A stretch of DNA of 64,000 nt, taken from positions 949,001 through 1,013,000 of the forward strand of contig NZ_JAUTAU010000001.1 of assembly GCF_030818775.1 (NCBI RefSeq). The letters are read 5' to 3'. Shown in pieces: positions 53,341 through 62,170 of this stretch. The position numbers and the translations under genes are program-made. Position 1 is the stretch's first letter. Each line of letters starts with the position of its first letter. The notes beneath the pieces are model-generated. The model was not told the origin of the DNA, ran no database searches, and saw only the letters and a list, made by a program, of their open reading frames with translations. Source of the stretch: Bacillus sp. SORGH_AS_0510 (GTDB lineage Bacteria; Bacillota; Bacilli; Bacillales; Cytobacillaceae).

Positions 53341-54273
53341 TTGAAGACGCAAACTGAACCAGTTACCAATCGAGGCTTGCCGACGTTTTCAATCTCCAAG
53401 CATGGAATGTTTATTTTCCTTTGCTTACTTCCTGCTTTATTGCTTGTCACCGTCTTTATCTATTATCCATTATTCAAAGGGGTCATTATGGCCTTCCAAA
53501 ATTACTCACTATTTGACTTAACGAATATCGAGTTCATCGGACTCGATAACTTTAAAACCGTCATGACTGATCCTGGATTTAAAGAGTCATTAGTGAATAG
53601 CTTCTACTGGGTCTTTTTTTCACTCATTCCCCAGTTTGTCATAGGCTTTGTCGTCGCTTTGTTATTACGGAGGAAGTTCCGGGGGAGAGGGGTCTATCAA
53701 GCGTTTATTTTCTTTCCTTGGGCGATGTCTGGTTTCTTAATCGGATTGATTTGGCGTTGGATGTTAAATGGCCAAAGTGGTGTGATTAACGATCTATTAC
53801 TGAAGGCCGGAATCATCGACACAGCGATTCCCTTTTTAGCGGACCCCACTTGGGCCATGGTTTCCGTTATTGTGGCCAACGTCTGGTACGGAATCACCTT
53901 TTTTGCCATCATGATTTTAGCCGCCTTGCAATCCATTCCAGATGAATTGTTTGAAGCAGCCAAAATTGACGGGGCAAACTATGTCCAGCAACTCTTCAAG
54001 ATTACCATTCCTTATATCTTACCAACGCTGATTGTGACAACATTACTGCGCGTGATCTGGATTCTAAACTTCCCTGATTTGATCTATTCACTAACTAACG
54101 GAGGGCCTGCCGGTTCTACTCACATTCTATCAACTTTCATGCTGGAAAAATTGATCATGGGACAGAACTATGGACAGGCAGCGGCGATCGGCGTAATTAT
54201 GATTTTCCTTCTAATGTGCTTTTCGATTTTTTATGTATTGGCAACGAAATTCAATAAAGCGGGTGATTTCTAA
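53341..54273 (+). CDS. Sugar ABC transporter permease (MalF-like)
   Basis: 310 residues, TTG start after GAGAGGAG. Six membrane segments and the ATPase-contact loop EAAKIDGANYVQQLFKITIPY near residue 215. N-terminal FLCLLPALLLVTVFIYYPL is typical of CUT1 MalF-type subunits. Its stop overlaps the next ATG by one base, so translation is coupled. Confidence 0.9.
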   Translation: MKTQTEPVTNRGLPTFSISKHGMFIFLCLLPALLLVTVFIYYPLFKGVIMAFQNYSLFDLTNIEFIGLDNFKTVMTDPGFKESLVNSFYWVFFSLIPQFVIGFVVALLLRRKFRGRGVYQAFIFFPWAMSGFLIGLIWRWMLNGQSGVINDLLLKAGIIDTAIPFLADPTWAMVSVIVANVWYGITFFAIMILAALQSIPDELFEAAKIDGANYVQQLFKITIPYILPTLIVTTLLRVIWILNFPDLIYSLTNGGPAGSTHILSTFMLEKLIMGQNYGQAAAIGVIMIFLLMCFSIFYVLATKFNKAGDF

Positions 54274-55106
54274 TGACGAGGCTCATCAATTGGAAGCAGC
54301 TGTTTAAGGTGGTTTTTCTCTCCTTGTTCCTTGTCTTTACGGTGTTTCCGCTTTACTGGATTTTCATTACATCGCTAAAACCGGGAAAGGACATGTTTAC
54401 CTTCCCGATTCATTATTGGCCGGAAACTATTACGTTTGAAAATTATATTGATATTTTTAAAATCTCTAATTTTGGTATTTATATCACGAATAGCCTGATT
54501 TTGTCGGTGGTTGCTGGGGTGTTCTCACTTCTCATTGCGATGCTGAGCGGCTATGTCCTGGCACGCTTTGAGTTTAAAGGGAAATCACAAGTGATTTTTG
54601 CCTTTTTTATTACGCAAATGATCCCGTTATTCATAGGGTTAGCGCCATTATATTTATTGATGTCAAAGCTTCAGCTACTTAACAAGTTGCCTTCTCTTAT
54701 GTTGATGTATACGGTCATGATGGTTCCTTTTTGTACAGTGATTATGAAGGGGTTCTTCGAACGTATTCCATCTACCCTTGAAGAAGCGGCCATGATTGAC
54801 GGGTGCTCGAGGCTGACGGCATTGTTTAAAGTCATCATTCCGGTGATGCTGCCGGGAATTGCAGCGACCTTTATTTTCGCATTTGTTCAATGCTGGAACG
54901 AGCTGTTCCTAGCGATTATGTTCATAGATAAAGAAGAAGCGAAGACCATTCCAGTTGCAATGAACTCCTTTATTACCAAATACGATATCGACTGGGGATC
55001 CATGTCCGCAGCCACCGTCCTATCCGTGATTCCAACCCTCATCCTGTTCGCCTTTGCGCAAAAATACATCGTCGAAGGCATGACGCAAGGATCCGTCAAG
55101 GGGTAA
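54273..55106 (+). CDS. Sugar ABC transporter permease (MalG-like)
   Basis: 277 residues, six membrane segments. The contact loop is EEAAMIDGCSRLTALFKVII and the C-terminus FAQKYIVEGMTQGSVKG is the usual MalG-type ending. It partners the permease before it. The operon ends 10 nt on at a palindromic repeat. Confidence 0.92.
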   Translation: MTRLINWKQLFKVVFLSLFLVFTVFPLYWIFITSLKPGKDMFTFPIHYWPETITFENYIDIFKISNFGIYITNSLILSVVAGVFSLLIAMLSGYVLARFEFKGKSQVIFAFFITQMIPLFIGLAPLYLLMSKLQLLNKLPSLMLMYTVMMVPFCTVIMKGFFERIPSTLEEAAMIDGCSRLTALFKVIIPVMLPGIAATFIFAFVQCWNELFLAIMFIDKEEAKTIPVAMNSFITKYDIDWGSMSAATVLSVIPTLILFAFAQKYIVEGMTQGSVKG

Positions 55107-55116
55107 CTAATGAAAT

Positions 55117-55160
55117 GGGGACAGTCCCCCAGCGCTTTAGCGCAGCGGGGGACTGTCCCC
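55117..55160 (+). repeat. Two-armed GGGGACAGTCCCC hairpin repeat
   Basis: Full copy 10 nt behind the MalG-like gene: GGGGACAGTCCCCC, AGCGCTTTAGCGC, GGGGGACTGTCCCC. Probable end of the transporter transcript. Confidence 0.92.
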
Positions 55161-55231
55161 ATATTTGTAATCTTTTATGATAATATAAACTTAAATATAT
55201 TATTAATCCGTAAACGTAAAAGGGTGGTCAT

Positions 55232-57613
55232 GTGCAAAAAATAGCACTAATACAAAACCAGGTCTATATGTCCTACGCTAGTAAATCGGATATTCGGCCA
55301 TTGTTAGCAACCTTAGGCTATGATTCTAGCCAAGTAAATTTATATACAGCCCATAATATCAAAAAACTAAAGAATGATCTGGATTCTGGAGAAATTGATG
55401 CGGTTGTCTTTAGTTCCAATTCATTAAGTGAGAAATCCATCAAAGCTGAAGTAGCAACAGAGATATTTATTAATAGTTTTTCAGATTTCCTTAACCAGGG
55501 TAAAGGATGTTTGATTTTACACCAATTGAACTCCATTCCTAAAAACTCGGGAGAACAGGGTGCTGCATTTGACTTTTTACCCATGAAATCGCCTAAAGTA
55601 GTGAAGCGGGAAAATGAAGATGTCACGAAGGGTGAGCTGATCAAGTCGAGAATGACAGAAACCCATCCATTATTTACATTTCCAAATACCGTTTCCGTTG
55701 AGGCGCTTAAAGAGTATTGCATCCAGAAAAAGGGGTTATATTGGCATTACTTAGACTATGTGGAATCAGCCGATTGGGACGTTCTTTTACATGATGAAAC
55801 GGAACATTATTCCAGGAGACCCTTACTTATCGCTACAAGAGAATCCTCTAAGTACCGGGTGGTTATCTCTTCGTTAAATCTGGATTGGCAACGAGAAGAA
55901 ATATTGCTGAAAAATCTACTTACCTTTGTTCGTGAAGGAAAATGCAATACGGCGGTAATTAAGGACAAAACCTACAATAGCATGGCCTTTGAATTCTTTT
56001 TAAAAACCTTAGATGCCTTAAATTATCGCTACAAACTATATGATTTTTCGGATGATATCGATGAATTCAAAAATCAAATCGAGCAAGGTACCCATTCGAT
56101 CGTGGTTTTAGGCCCCACATATTTAGATGAAGACCATCTAGAAAAGAAGGAATGGATACAAGAAATCGAGGCCTTTCTTTATCCACTTATCTCTGATGGA
56201 AAAATTAAATATATCGGGATTGAACCAGATGAAAAGAATCTGAAGCAATTTTTTGTTGCAGGCCGTGAAAAATCAGCGTTAAGAATTTTGCAGGACACAG
56301 AAATAAAGCTTCATAGGGTACTTCAGCAAAAAAAATTAATAGATGATAGTTTTTGGAGTTCTGTCGACACCTTAAAAGTACATAGCAAAATTAAGCCTGC
56401 CTTTACGATTTTTACCGAAGATTCGGTGAACCCAATCTTCACACATACGAATAAAAATTTAGTTGAAGATGCGGCATATAATGGATTATTAGTCCCCACA
56501 TCCGCTTTATTATGGTTACGAGCCTCCTATTTAGGTACAGATGCGGAGGAAACTCGGAAAACAGTCAGATGGATGAAAGATGCTCTGCTTAGTGGTCAGG
56601 AAGTGGAAGTAGAGTGTGTCATTGCTTTAAATAGCATGTTAGAGCTAGAAATCGAGACTGAATTTACGACGGAACAATTAACCAGGCTGGTCAGCAATAA
56701 AGAATTAAGCGGATATAATGAGATTGAAATTGTTCCATACATTAAAGCCGCAATTTTATTAAAAGATATTGATAAAATTAAGCAGTTTATTTCCACATTA
56801 GAATCAAAGAAAAATGAAGAAAAGCTTTGGATCGACATTTCTATCTCAGCAAACATTGTCAATTTATTACTCGAAGCATTAGTGATGTTAAAGGAACATG
56901 ATGCTTTTACAGAGGCGATAGAAAAAACCATTGAGGATATGGTTTTTCCAACCGTCATTATTATGCAAAATATGGCCAATAAAAACAAAAGTGAGTCCGA
57001 CATCCATTTCCATTGGGAAAATAAGGCCAATACCACGTTAAAATGTGTGAGTGCGATGTTAAAGTTTGAGGAGTTAATGGATTTGCCTGTTACCGAAATG
57101 GTGCAATCCCTACTTAGTTATTCGCAATACGGGAATCTCATCCTAGATAATCAGACAGCACTCTTGATAATCGATGAATATAAGGAAATGAATTCCGAAT
57201 TGAAAAAGCAAACAGAAGATCTAGAGGCCCAGGTAAAGGAAGAAATACAAAAACAAATCACATTAGCAGATGAAAAGGATCAGATGGAAGAAAAGTATTT
57301 GCAAGAGGTAGAAAAAAATAAGAAATTAAAAGAACAAAATGAAGGGTATGAAGAGAAAGTACAAAGACATGACCTTCAGGTAACGAACCGTAAGCGCCTG
57401 ATGGGCGGGATTGTTGCATTGGCCGCAGTGATTGTATTGGGGGCGATCTTTTTCTTTAATAACGATAAGGCATTTAAGGATCTGGTCAAATTCTATAATT
57501 TAGAATGGAATGTCCCTACCATTATTACAGTACTATTTACCACCATTGCAGGTGTAGCAGGTAACTCTTACTTGAAGAGAAATAAACCAAGTACGAACCA
57601 ACGAAATGGTTGA
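55232..57613 (+). CDS. Unrecognised 793-residue membrane-anchored protein
   Basis: GTG start behind AAAGGGTGG. Not recognised. Residues ~1-245 look like an alpha/beta domain with GKGCLILHQLNS and a YRVVISSLNLDW strand, similar in outline to ThuA/GATase-like folds. Residues ~250-350 form a second Rossmann-like domain (YKLYDFSDDIDEFK, SIVVLGPTYLDEDH). Residues ~390-640 are mostly helical. A coiled coil (~645-718, KKQTEDLEAQVKEEIQKQ) leads to two membrane segments (~724-742 and ~761-781) and a lysine-rich end. The bulk should be cytoplasmic. murQ starts 11 nt after its stop, so the two are likely co-transcribed. No catalytic motif is evident. Confidence 0.7.
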   Translation: MQKIALIQNQVYMSYASKSDIRPLLATLGYDSSQVNLYTAHNIKKLKNDLDSGEIDAVVFSSNSLSEKSIKAEVATEIFINSFSDFLNQGKGCLILHQLNSIPKNSGEQGAAFDFLPMKSPKVVKRENEDVTKGELIKSRMTETHPLFTFPNTVSVEALKEYCIQKKGLYWHYLDYVESADWDVLLHDETEHYSRRPLLIATRESSKYRVVISSLNLDWQREEILLKNLLTFVREGKCNTAVIKDKTYNSMAFEFFLKTLDALNYRYKLYDFSDDIDEFKNQIEQGTHSIVVLGPTYLDEDHLEKKEWIQEIEAFLYPLISDGKIKYIGIEPDEKNLKQFFVAGREKSALRILQDTEIKLHRVLQQKKLIDDSFWSSVDTLKVHSKIKPAFTIFTEDSVNPIFTHTNKNLVEDAAYNGLLVPTSALLWLRASYLGTDAEETRKTVRWMKDALLSGQEVEVECVIALNSMLELEIETEFTTEQLTRLVSNKELSGYNEIEIVPYIKAAILLKDIDKIKQFISTLESKKNEEKLWIDISISANIVNLLLEALVMLKEHDAFTEAIEKTIEDMVFPTVIIMQNMANKNKSESDIHFHWENKANTTLKCVSAMLKFEELMDLPVTEMVQSLLSYSQYGNLILDNQTALLIIDEYKEMNSELKKQTEDLEAQVKEEIQKQITLADEKDQMEEKYLQEVEKNKKLKEQNEGYEEKVQRHDLQVTNRKRLMGGIVALAAVIVLGAIFFFNNDKAFKDLVKFYNLEWNVPTIITVLFTTIAGVAGNSYLKRNKPSTNQRNG

Positions 57614-57624
57614 AAGGAAGAGTA

Positions 57625-58524
57625 ATGAATTTAAAAAAACTGACAACCGAGCAATTGAACGAGAAATCAACCAGTATTGATCTTTTAACCTCTCTTGAGA
57701 TTGCCCATGTAATGAATGAGGAAGATGAAATGGTGGCAAAGGCCATTAAGACAGAGCTTCCGATGATAGCTAAGCTAATAGATGCTGCAGTTACTGTTAT
57801 TCAAGGAAATGGGCGTGTGTTTTATATTGGATCAGGCTCTAGCGGCCGTCTTGGTGTTTTGGATGCTTCGGAATTACCGCCAACCTTTAATCTCGAGCAT
57901 AACCAATTTATCGGCATTATCGCGGGTGGAGACGAAGCGCTTAGAAAGTCGAAGCCCGCTATGGAAGACAGTGAATCCGAAGGTGAAGCAGCACTGAAGG
58001 CCCATTCCATTACCTCTAAGGATCTGGTTATTGGGTTAACTGCGAGTGGACGGACGCCATTTGTTAAAGGAGCATTGCAGTATGCCGCAGCAAAACAGGC
58101 CTATACAGGTTTGATTTGCTGTAATAAAAACGCTGAAATCTCACCTCTTGTGCAGGTAGCTGTAGAAATAGAGACGGGACCAGAAGTGATTGCAGGATCG
58201 ACGCGGTTAAAGGCAGGGACAGCTCAAAAAATGGCATTAAATATTTTTTCTACTGCTACGATGATTAGAGTAGGAAAGGTCTATAAGAACTTAATGGTTG
58301 ATTTAAGTGTAAGCAATGAAAAACTACGTGACCGGGCGATTAGGATTGTTCAAGAAGCAACGGGGGTCACATTTAAAGAAGCAGCAGAAGCATTCGCAAC
58401 CTCCAATGAACAAGTTAAAACAGCGATAGTACAACTTTTAACAGGTGCATCTATCGAAGATATTGATAAGAAGCTTGTTAAGCATAAAGGGAAGGTACGT
58501 GCTGTTTTAGCCGAATTTGAATAA
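57625..58524 (+). CDS. murQ: N-acetylmuramic acid 6-phosphate etherase
   Basis: 299 residues from ATG 57625, behind GAAAGGAAGAG; a TTG at 57610 overlaps the upstream gene end and is less likely. SIS-domain lyase: IGSGSSGRLGVLDASELPPTF, the catalytic-loop region GGDEALRKSKPAMEDSESEG and STRLKAGTAQKMALN. It cleaves the lactyl ether of MurNAc-6-phosphate during cell wall recycling. Unlike B. subtilis there is no murR, murP or nagZ alongside. Confidence 0.95.
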   Translation: MNLKKLTTEQLNEKSTSIDLLTSLEIAHVMNEEDEMVAKAIKTELPMIAKLIDAAVTVIQGNGRVFYIGSGSSGRLGVLDASELPPTFNLEHNQFIGIIAGGDEALRKSKPAMEDSESEGEAALKAHSITSKDLVIGLTASGRTPFVKGALQYAAAKQAYTGLICCNKNAEISPLVQVAVEIETGPEVIAGSTRLKAGTAQKMALNIFSTATMIRVGKVYKNLMVDLSVSNEKLRDRAIRIVQEATGVTFKEAAEAFATSNEQVKTAIVQLLTGASIEDIDKKLVKHKGKVRAVLAEFE

Positions 58525-58532
58525 GCAAATAG

Positions 58533-58576
58533 AAAAAGAAAGAGATTGGAATGAAATCCCCAATCTCTTTCTTTTT
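58533..58576. terminator. Bidirectional terminator
   Basis: AAAAAGAAAGAGATTGG pairs with CCAATCTCTTTCTTTTT around a 10-nt loop, between the convergent murQ and the membrane protein gene. Confidence 0.9.
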
Positions 58577-58581
58577 CCAGA

Positions 58582-59160
58582 CTAACGTGCGCGTAATGTC
58601 TTAATCGCTTTAACCACCAAAATAATATACCCAATTAAAAGTCCATAACCGACCAAAATAATCAGTCCTGGCACATAGCCCGGTGTGTTCCCTGAATCGG
58701 TTGACATACCTGCCATAAAGAGTGGCATAATTGGTAGCATGAGGACGCCCGGTCCCGAAGTAGCCAATAGTAAAGCCCCTGGAGCAAGCGCAATCCAAGG
58801 CCATATCGGCTTTTTCTTTTTCTCTAACCCATTGTCTAAAACCTCGGCTGATTTCTCACCTGTGTTCTCTGTTGCTGCAGTTGATATCTCGCCACCGCTC
58901 ACCACCGGCCCCGTGGTTTTACTCCATTGACGATACGTTTTTATCGCAACAAATGCTTTCCTCATTCCCCAGCCGATTACCACGATCACAAATAGTCCGA
59001 TTACCATGAACAGGACTGAAAAGAAACTAATCTCATCATGTTTCCAAAATGGAACCGTCATGACGAGGAGCATGCCTGGTAGAGTGGAAAAAGCAAATAT
59101 CCCACCCCCAATTAAAACAATATAAGCCCAAATTGGGTTTGTAATCTCTCTCTGTTTCAT
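58582..59160 (-). CDS. Hypothetical four-TM membrane protein
   Basis: 192 residues. Two membrane segments (IWAYIVLIGGGIFAFSTLPG; FFSVLFMVIGLFVIVVIGWG), a hydrophilic cytoplasmic linker (~75-115, EISTAATENTGEKSAEV), then two more (PWIALAPGALLLATSGPGVL; VPGLIILVGYGLLIGYIIL). The halves look like a repeated plan (PGxLLxxxxPxxxxG in both), suggesting internal duplication. Family not recognised. Confidence 0.6.
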   Translation of the reverse strand: MKQREITNPIWAYIVLIGGGIFAFSTLPGMLLVMTVPFWKHDEISFFSVLFMVIGLFVIVVIGWGMRKAFVAIKTYRQWSKTTGPVVSGGEISTAATENTGEKSAEVLDNGLEKKKKPIWPWIALAPGALLLATSGPGVLMLPIMPLFMAGMSTDSGNTPGYVPGLIILVGYGLLIGYIILVVKAIKTLRAR

Positions 59161-59270
59161 TACATTTTCCCCTTAAAAATAGTAAATAATCTCTATTAAT
59201 TATAAAAGATGGTAGTGGAAAAAAATAGTATTTTTTACCATGGTAGGGGAATAAGTCGTATTCATAAAAA

Positions 59271-59453
59271 GGCTCTGTTTAAACTTGCCTGTTGATCTCC
59301 GCTCCAGGCGCGAGCGGTTCGTGGGTGTTTCGGCGAGCCTCCTCTGCGCAGGCGCCTGCGGGGTCTCCCCTGAACCATACTCCCACAGGAGTCTTCGCGC
59401 CTTCCGCTCCGATCAACAGGGGATAGAAATTAACAATGTTCTTTAACACAGCC
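59271..59453 (+). repeat. MITE-like repeat family II, full copy
   Basis: 183 bp starting GGCTCTGTTTAAAC and ending GTTCTTTAACACAGCC, i.e. short imperfect terminal inverted repeats. Inner part GCTCCAGGCGCGAGCGG, TGTTTCGGCGAGCCTCC, GGCGCCTGCGGGGTCTCC and CTGAACCATACTCCCACAGG is shared with the copy at 63397 and in inverse at 22226. It fills most of the 370-bp gap between two genes; no ORF. Confidence 0.75.
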
Positions 59454-59530
59454 TATATAAAAAATGTATGATATCTCCACGTGAGTAAACACTAACAAAA
59501 AAACGAATGTTGACCGAGGAGAGATTTCCT

Positions 59531-60520
59531 ATGCCTGAAGTGCCCGCTTTAGCTTCATCTGAGATCGGAACACTATGGATGACCTATCAACAAAAGACGA
59601 TGATTAAGCATATGTTAAAGTATTTTATTGAAAAAGCAGACGACCAAGCTGCCAAGAAAATATTGACCGACTTACACGAAGAAATTAGTCCGTATATAGA
59701 GCAGATGGCTCAACTTTTTCAAAGTGAAGGGGTCCCTACTCCAATAGGATTTACGGAACAAGATATCAATATAGAAGTCCCAAGGCTTTATGAAAATGGG
59801 TTTGATATCATGTTCGTCCGGATGGTTAAAGAAATTAGCATGGCGATGCATACCTTAAACATCACCATGTCTTATCGTGATGATATCATCCAACTGTACC
59901 GGAATCTAACAAGTATCACACAAAAATATTATCACCAGTGTACAAAATACCTGCTGGAACAGGGGCTTATTCCCCGTTCCCCATATGTTTCAACAACGAA
60001 AAATGTGGAGTTTGTCAAGGATACCAACTATTTAGGTGGATTTAACCCGATTAGTGGAAAACGCTCCCTCAATACGGTGGAGCTTGCACATATCTATCAT
60101 GCTATCGAGTCCAATGTGACAGGCATGCAAATGATTTTCGGATTTGCCCAAAGTGCGGAAAATAAGGATGTGCGTAAATTTTTCACAAAGGGTGGAGAGT
60201 TGGCCCAGGCTATCATTAAAGAGATGAGTGAAGTCATATTGGAAAATAATATCCCTGTGCCGGCAACTGCCGGTGGGAATTACACGACATCTACTCTTGC
60301 GCCGTTCTCAGATAAAATTATGATGTATTGTATTAGTCTATTCTGCAGTTTTTCATTAGGCGGGAACTCTGTTGGGACAGCGTTCAGCCTTCGAAATGAT
60401 CTGCCGGCTAAATTCTCCATTTTTATGAAAGATATTTTCGAATATGCGCATGAAGGTGCCAAAATCATGATTAAGCATGGCTGGATGGAAGAACCGCCGC
60501 AAACGGTAGAGCCGAAATAA
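59531..60520 (+). CDS. DUF3231 family protein
   Basis: 329 residues from ATG 59531 with GAGGAGAG 8 nt upstream; the TTG at 59507 overlaps that site. Two homologous four-helix halves (EIGTLWMTYQQKTMIKHMLK ~7-30 and ELAHIYHAIESNVTGMQMIF ~180-205), each followed by IEKADDQ/AQSAENKDV-type loops and a LPVP/IPVP turn. This is the DUF3231 layout, a ferritin-like or CotF-like fold found in spore-forming Bacillales. Function unknown. Confidence 0.8.
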   Translation: MPEVPALASSEIGTLWMTYQQKTMIKHMLKYFIEKADDQAAKKILTDLHEEISPYIEQMAQLFQSEGVPTPIGFTEQDINIEVPRLYENGFDIMFVRMVKEISMAMHTLNITMSYRDDIIQLYRNLTSITQKYYHQCTKYLLEQGLIPRSPYVSTTKNVEFVKDTNYLGGFNPISGKRSLNTVELAHIYHAIESNVTGMQMIFGFAQSAENKDVRKFFTKGGELAQAIIKEMSEVILENNIPVPATAGGNYTTSTLAPFSDKIMMYCISLFCSFSLGGNSVGTAFSLRNDLPAKFSIFMKDIFEYAHEGAKIMIKHGWMEEPPQTVEPK

Positions 60521-60542
60521 ATAGTTGTTGTCCAAATGAACG

Positions 60543-60572
60543 GAGAAGTGTGAATGCACTTCTCTTTTTTTT
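60543..60572 (+). terminator. Rho-independent terminator
   Basis: GAGAAGTG / CACTTCTC stem, 6-nt loop, eight T. Ends the DUF3231 gene transcript. Confidence 0.9.
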
Positions 60573-60603
60573 GTGTAAAAAAATTAAATATTTTTGTTAA
60601 AAT

Positions 60604-60630
60604 TGCAACTTTTTGGTAAGTTAAAACGTG
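60604..60630 (+). promoter_or_regulatory. ECF sigma-dependent autoregulatory promoter
   Basis: TGCAAC (60604-60609), 17-bp spacer containing a T run, CGTG (60627-60630). This fits the TGnAAC-N16/17-CGT(C/G) promoter class of the SigM/SigW/SigX group and lies 25 nt before the sigma gene, as expected for self-activation. Confidence 0.75.
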
Positions 60631-60654
60631 GATTAGGTGAAAGGGGGAGGGTTC

Positions 60655-61152
60655 GTGCAGCTTGAAGATGTATTTAAAGAGAATCTAAATGATTTGTATC
60701 GGTATCTCTATTCCCTTTCTAAAGACCATTTTGCAGCAGAAGATCTTGTCCAAGAGGCTTTTTACAGGGCTTATGTGTCTATTGAAGATTATGAAATAAA
60801 AAATATTAGGGCTTGGTTATTTAAGGTTGCTTACCATGCTTTCATTGATTTCCAAAGGAAGCATAAACGAGTCATTTTTGAACAAGAAATGGATGAACGG
60901 GTGGATATTAAACAAAGTACACCGGAGAAGGAAATGCTCGAGAAGGAATCATTAGGCTTATTGTTAAGGGATATTAATAGCCTGCAAGAGAATGAAAAGC
61001 ACGCAGTACTGTTATGTGATCTGCATGATCTTCCTTATCAGGAAGCCGCAAATATCCTTGATTTAAAATTAAACACATTAAAAAGCCACTTATATAGAGG
61101 ACGAAAGAAATTGGTAGACAAAGTGAAAGGAAGGGAAAAGACAGATGAGTGA
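60655..61152 (+). CDS. sigM: ECF sigma factor, SigM-like
   Basis: 165 residues from GTG 60655, behind AAAGGGGGAGG. Region 2 (LYRYLYSLSKDHFAAEDLVQEAFYRAYVSIEDY, RAWLFKVAYHAFIDFQRKHKR) and region 4 (YQEAANILDLKLNTLKSHLYRGRKKL). Size, pattern and the two downstream genes match B. subtilis sigM-yhdL-yhdK, which answers cell envelope stress. The stop overlaps the anti-sigma gene by 8 nt. SigM is the best guess; another ECF of the group is possible. Confidence 0.82.
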   Translation: MQLEDVFKENLNDLYRYLYSLSKDHFAAEDLVQEAFYRAYVSIEDYEIKNIRAWLFKVAYHAFIDFQRKHKRVIFEQEMDERVDIKQSTPEKEMLEKESLGLLLRDINSLQENEKHAVLLCDLHDLPYQEAANILDLKLNTLKSHLYRGRKKLVDKVKGREKTDE

Positions 61153-62170
61153 TAAGATGAATCCGAATGATGATGAACTCTATCAAAAATTTATTAAAAA
61201 TACGAAACAGGAATTTAAGACGAGTCATATTCTTACTGAAGAAGCTCAACGAACCATTATTAATGCAGGGAAGAATCATGCACGATTAACGAATATTTTC
61301 ATTAGTCTTGCCGTCCTGTTACTGATCATCCCAGTCATGACACTCATCACCTATTTTTATTACGCAATCGGAGGAAGGGCTGACAAGCTTATTGAGGTTG
61401 CTTCAAATACGATCTACGTAACGGAGCCTAATATCAATTTGGAAAAAATAAAAATTGAGGACGACATAGGGTTATTTTCCATGCATCTCCTGTTTGATGT
61501 GAATAAACGGATAGGAAAAGAGGACTATAAAGCCGGAGCCTATGATATTTTCTTCGCTTTAGATCAACCCAATTTCCCTAAAAAAACGTCCCTTTTAGAA
61601 CGGCCGCTGCCGGAAATTCCTAGTGTTGAAACAGAAACATTGCTCCATCCAAATGCGAAGGTTCCGTTTGATAGCGGCGATGAATGGAATATATTAAAGG
61701 GGCTTCCAGATGGCACGGTTGCCGAAGTGTATGTATCGTTCTCCACCTTGCATAATCCAGAGGAAATCAAACAAATCATGCCAAAGGAAACAGAGGTGCG
61801 TTGGTTAGCGGTGGATACAGGGCTTGAGGAAAAACAGGTCGACAAGGAAGGTGTACCAATCACTGCTCTTGGCTATCCTGCCCAAGTTGACTCAACCATT
61901 TGGTCTCCTTTTAACGGCAGAGAACAAACCAATGAAGAAGTGTTCATGGATATTCTTACACAGCTTTCAAAGAATGAAGAAGTGGCAACAAAAGTAGCTA
62001 GAGCCAAGTCGCTTGAATTAAAAGAACGGATTGATTATATAAAGAAACATGGTATTCAAGTATATGGTGCTGTAGTGACTGGACCAACATCCGAACTTAG
62101 AAAGTTAGAGCAAATGAAGGATGTTCGGGCTATAAAGGTAGGGGAGGTAAAACTATGGAACTGGAAATAA
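61145..62170 (+). CDS. Anti-sigma factor, YhdL-like
   Basis: 341 residues. A cytoplasmic N-terminal region of ~50 residues (DDELYQKFIKNTKQEFKTSH) would bind the sigma factor, one membrane segment (~52-78, IFISLAVLLLIIPVMTLITYF) follows, then a ~260-residue extracytoplasmic domain. Overlap with the sigma gene (8 nt) and the small membrane protein gene (16 nt) points to a stoichiometric complex, as for YhdL-YhdK with SigM. Confidence 0.8.
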   Translation: MSDKMNPNDDELYQKFIKNTKQEFKTSHILTEEAQRTIINAGKNHARLTNIFISLAVLLLIIPVMTLITYFYYAIGGRADKLIEVASNTIYVTEPNINLEKIKIEDDIGLFSMHLLFDVNKRIGKEDYKAGAYDIFFALDQPNFPKKTSLLERPLPEIPSVETETLLHPNAKVPFDSGDEWNILKGLPDGTVAEVYVSFSTLHNPEEIKQIMPKETEVRWLAVDTGLEEKQVDKEGVPITALGYPAQVDSTIWSPFNGREQTNEEVFMDILTQLSKNEEVATKVARAKSLELKERIDYIKKHGIQVYGAVVTGPTSELRKLEQMKDVRAIKVGEVKLWNWK

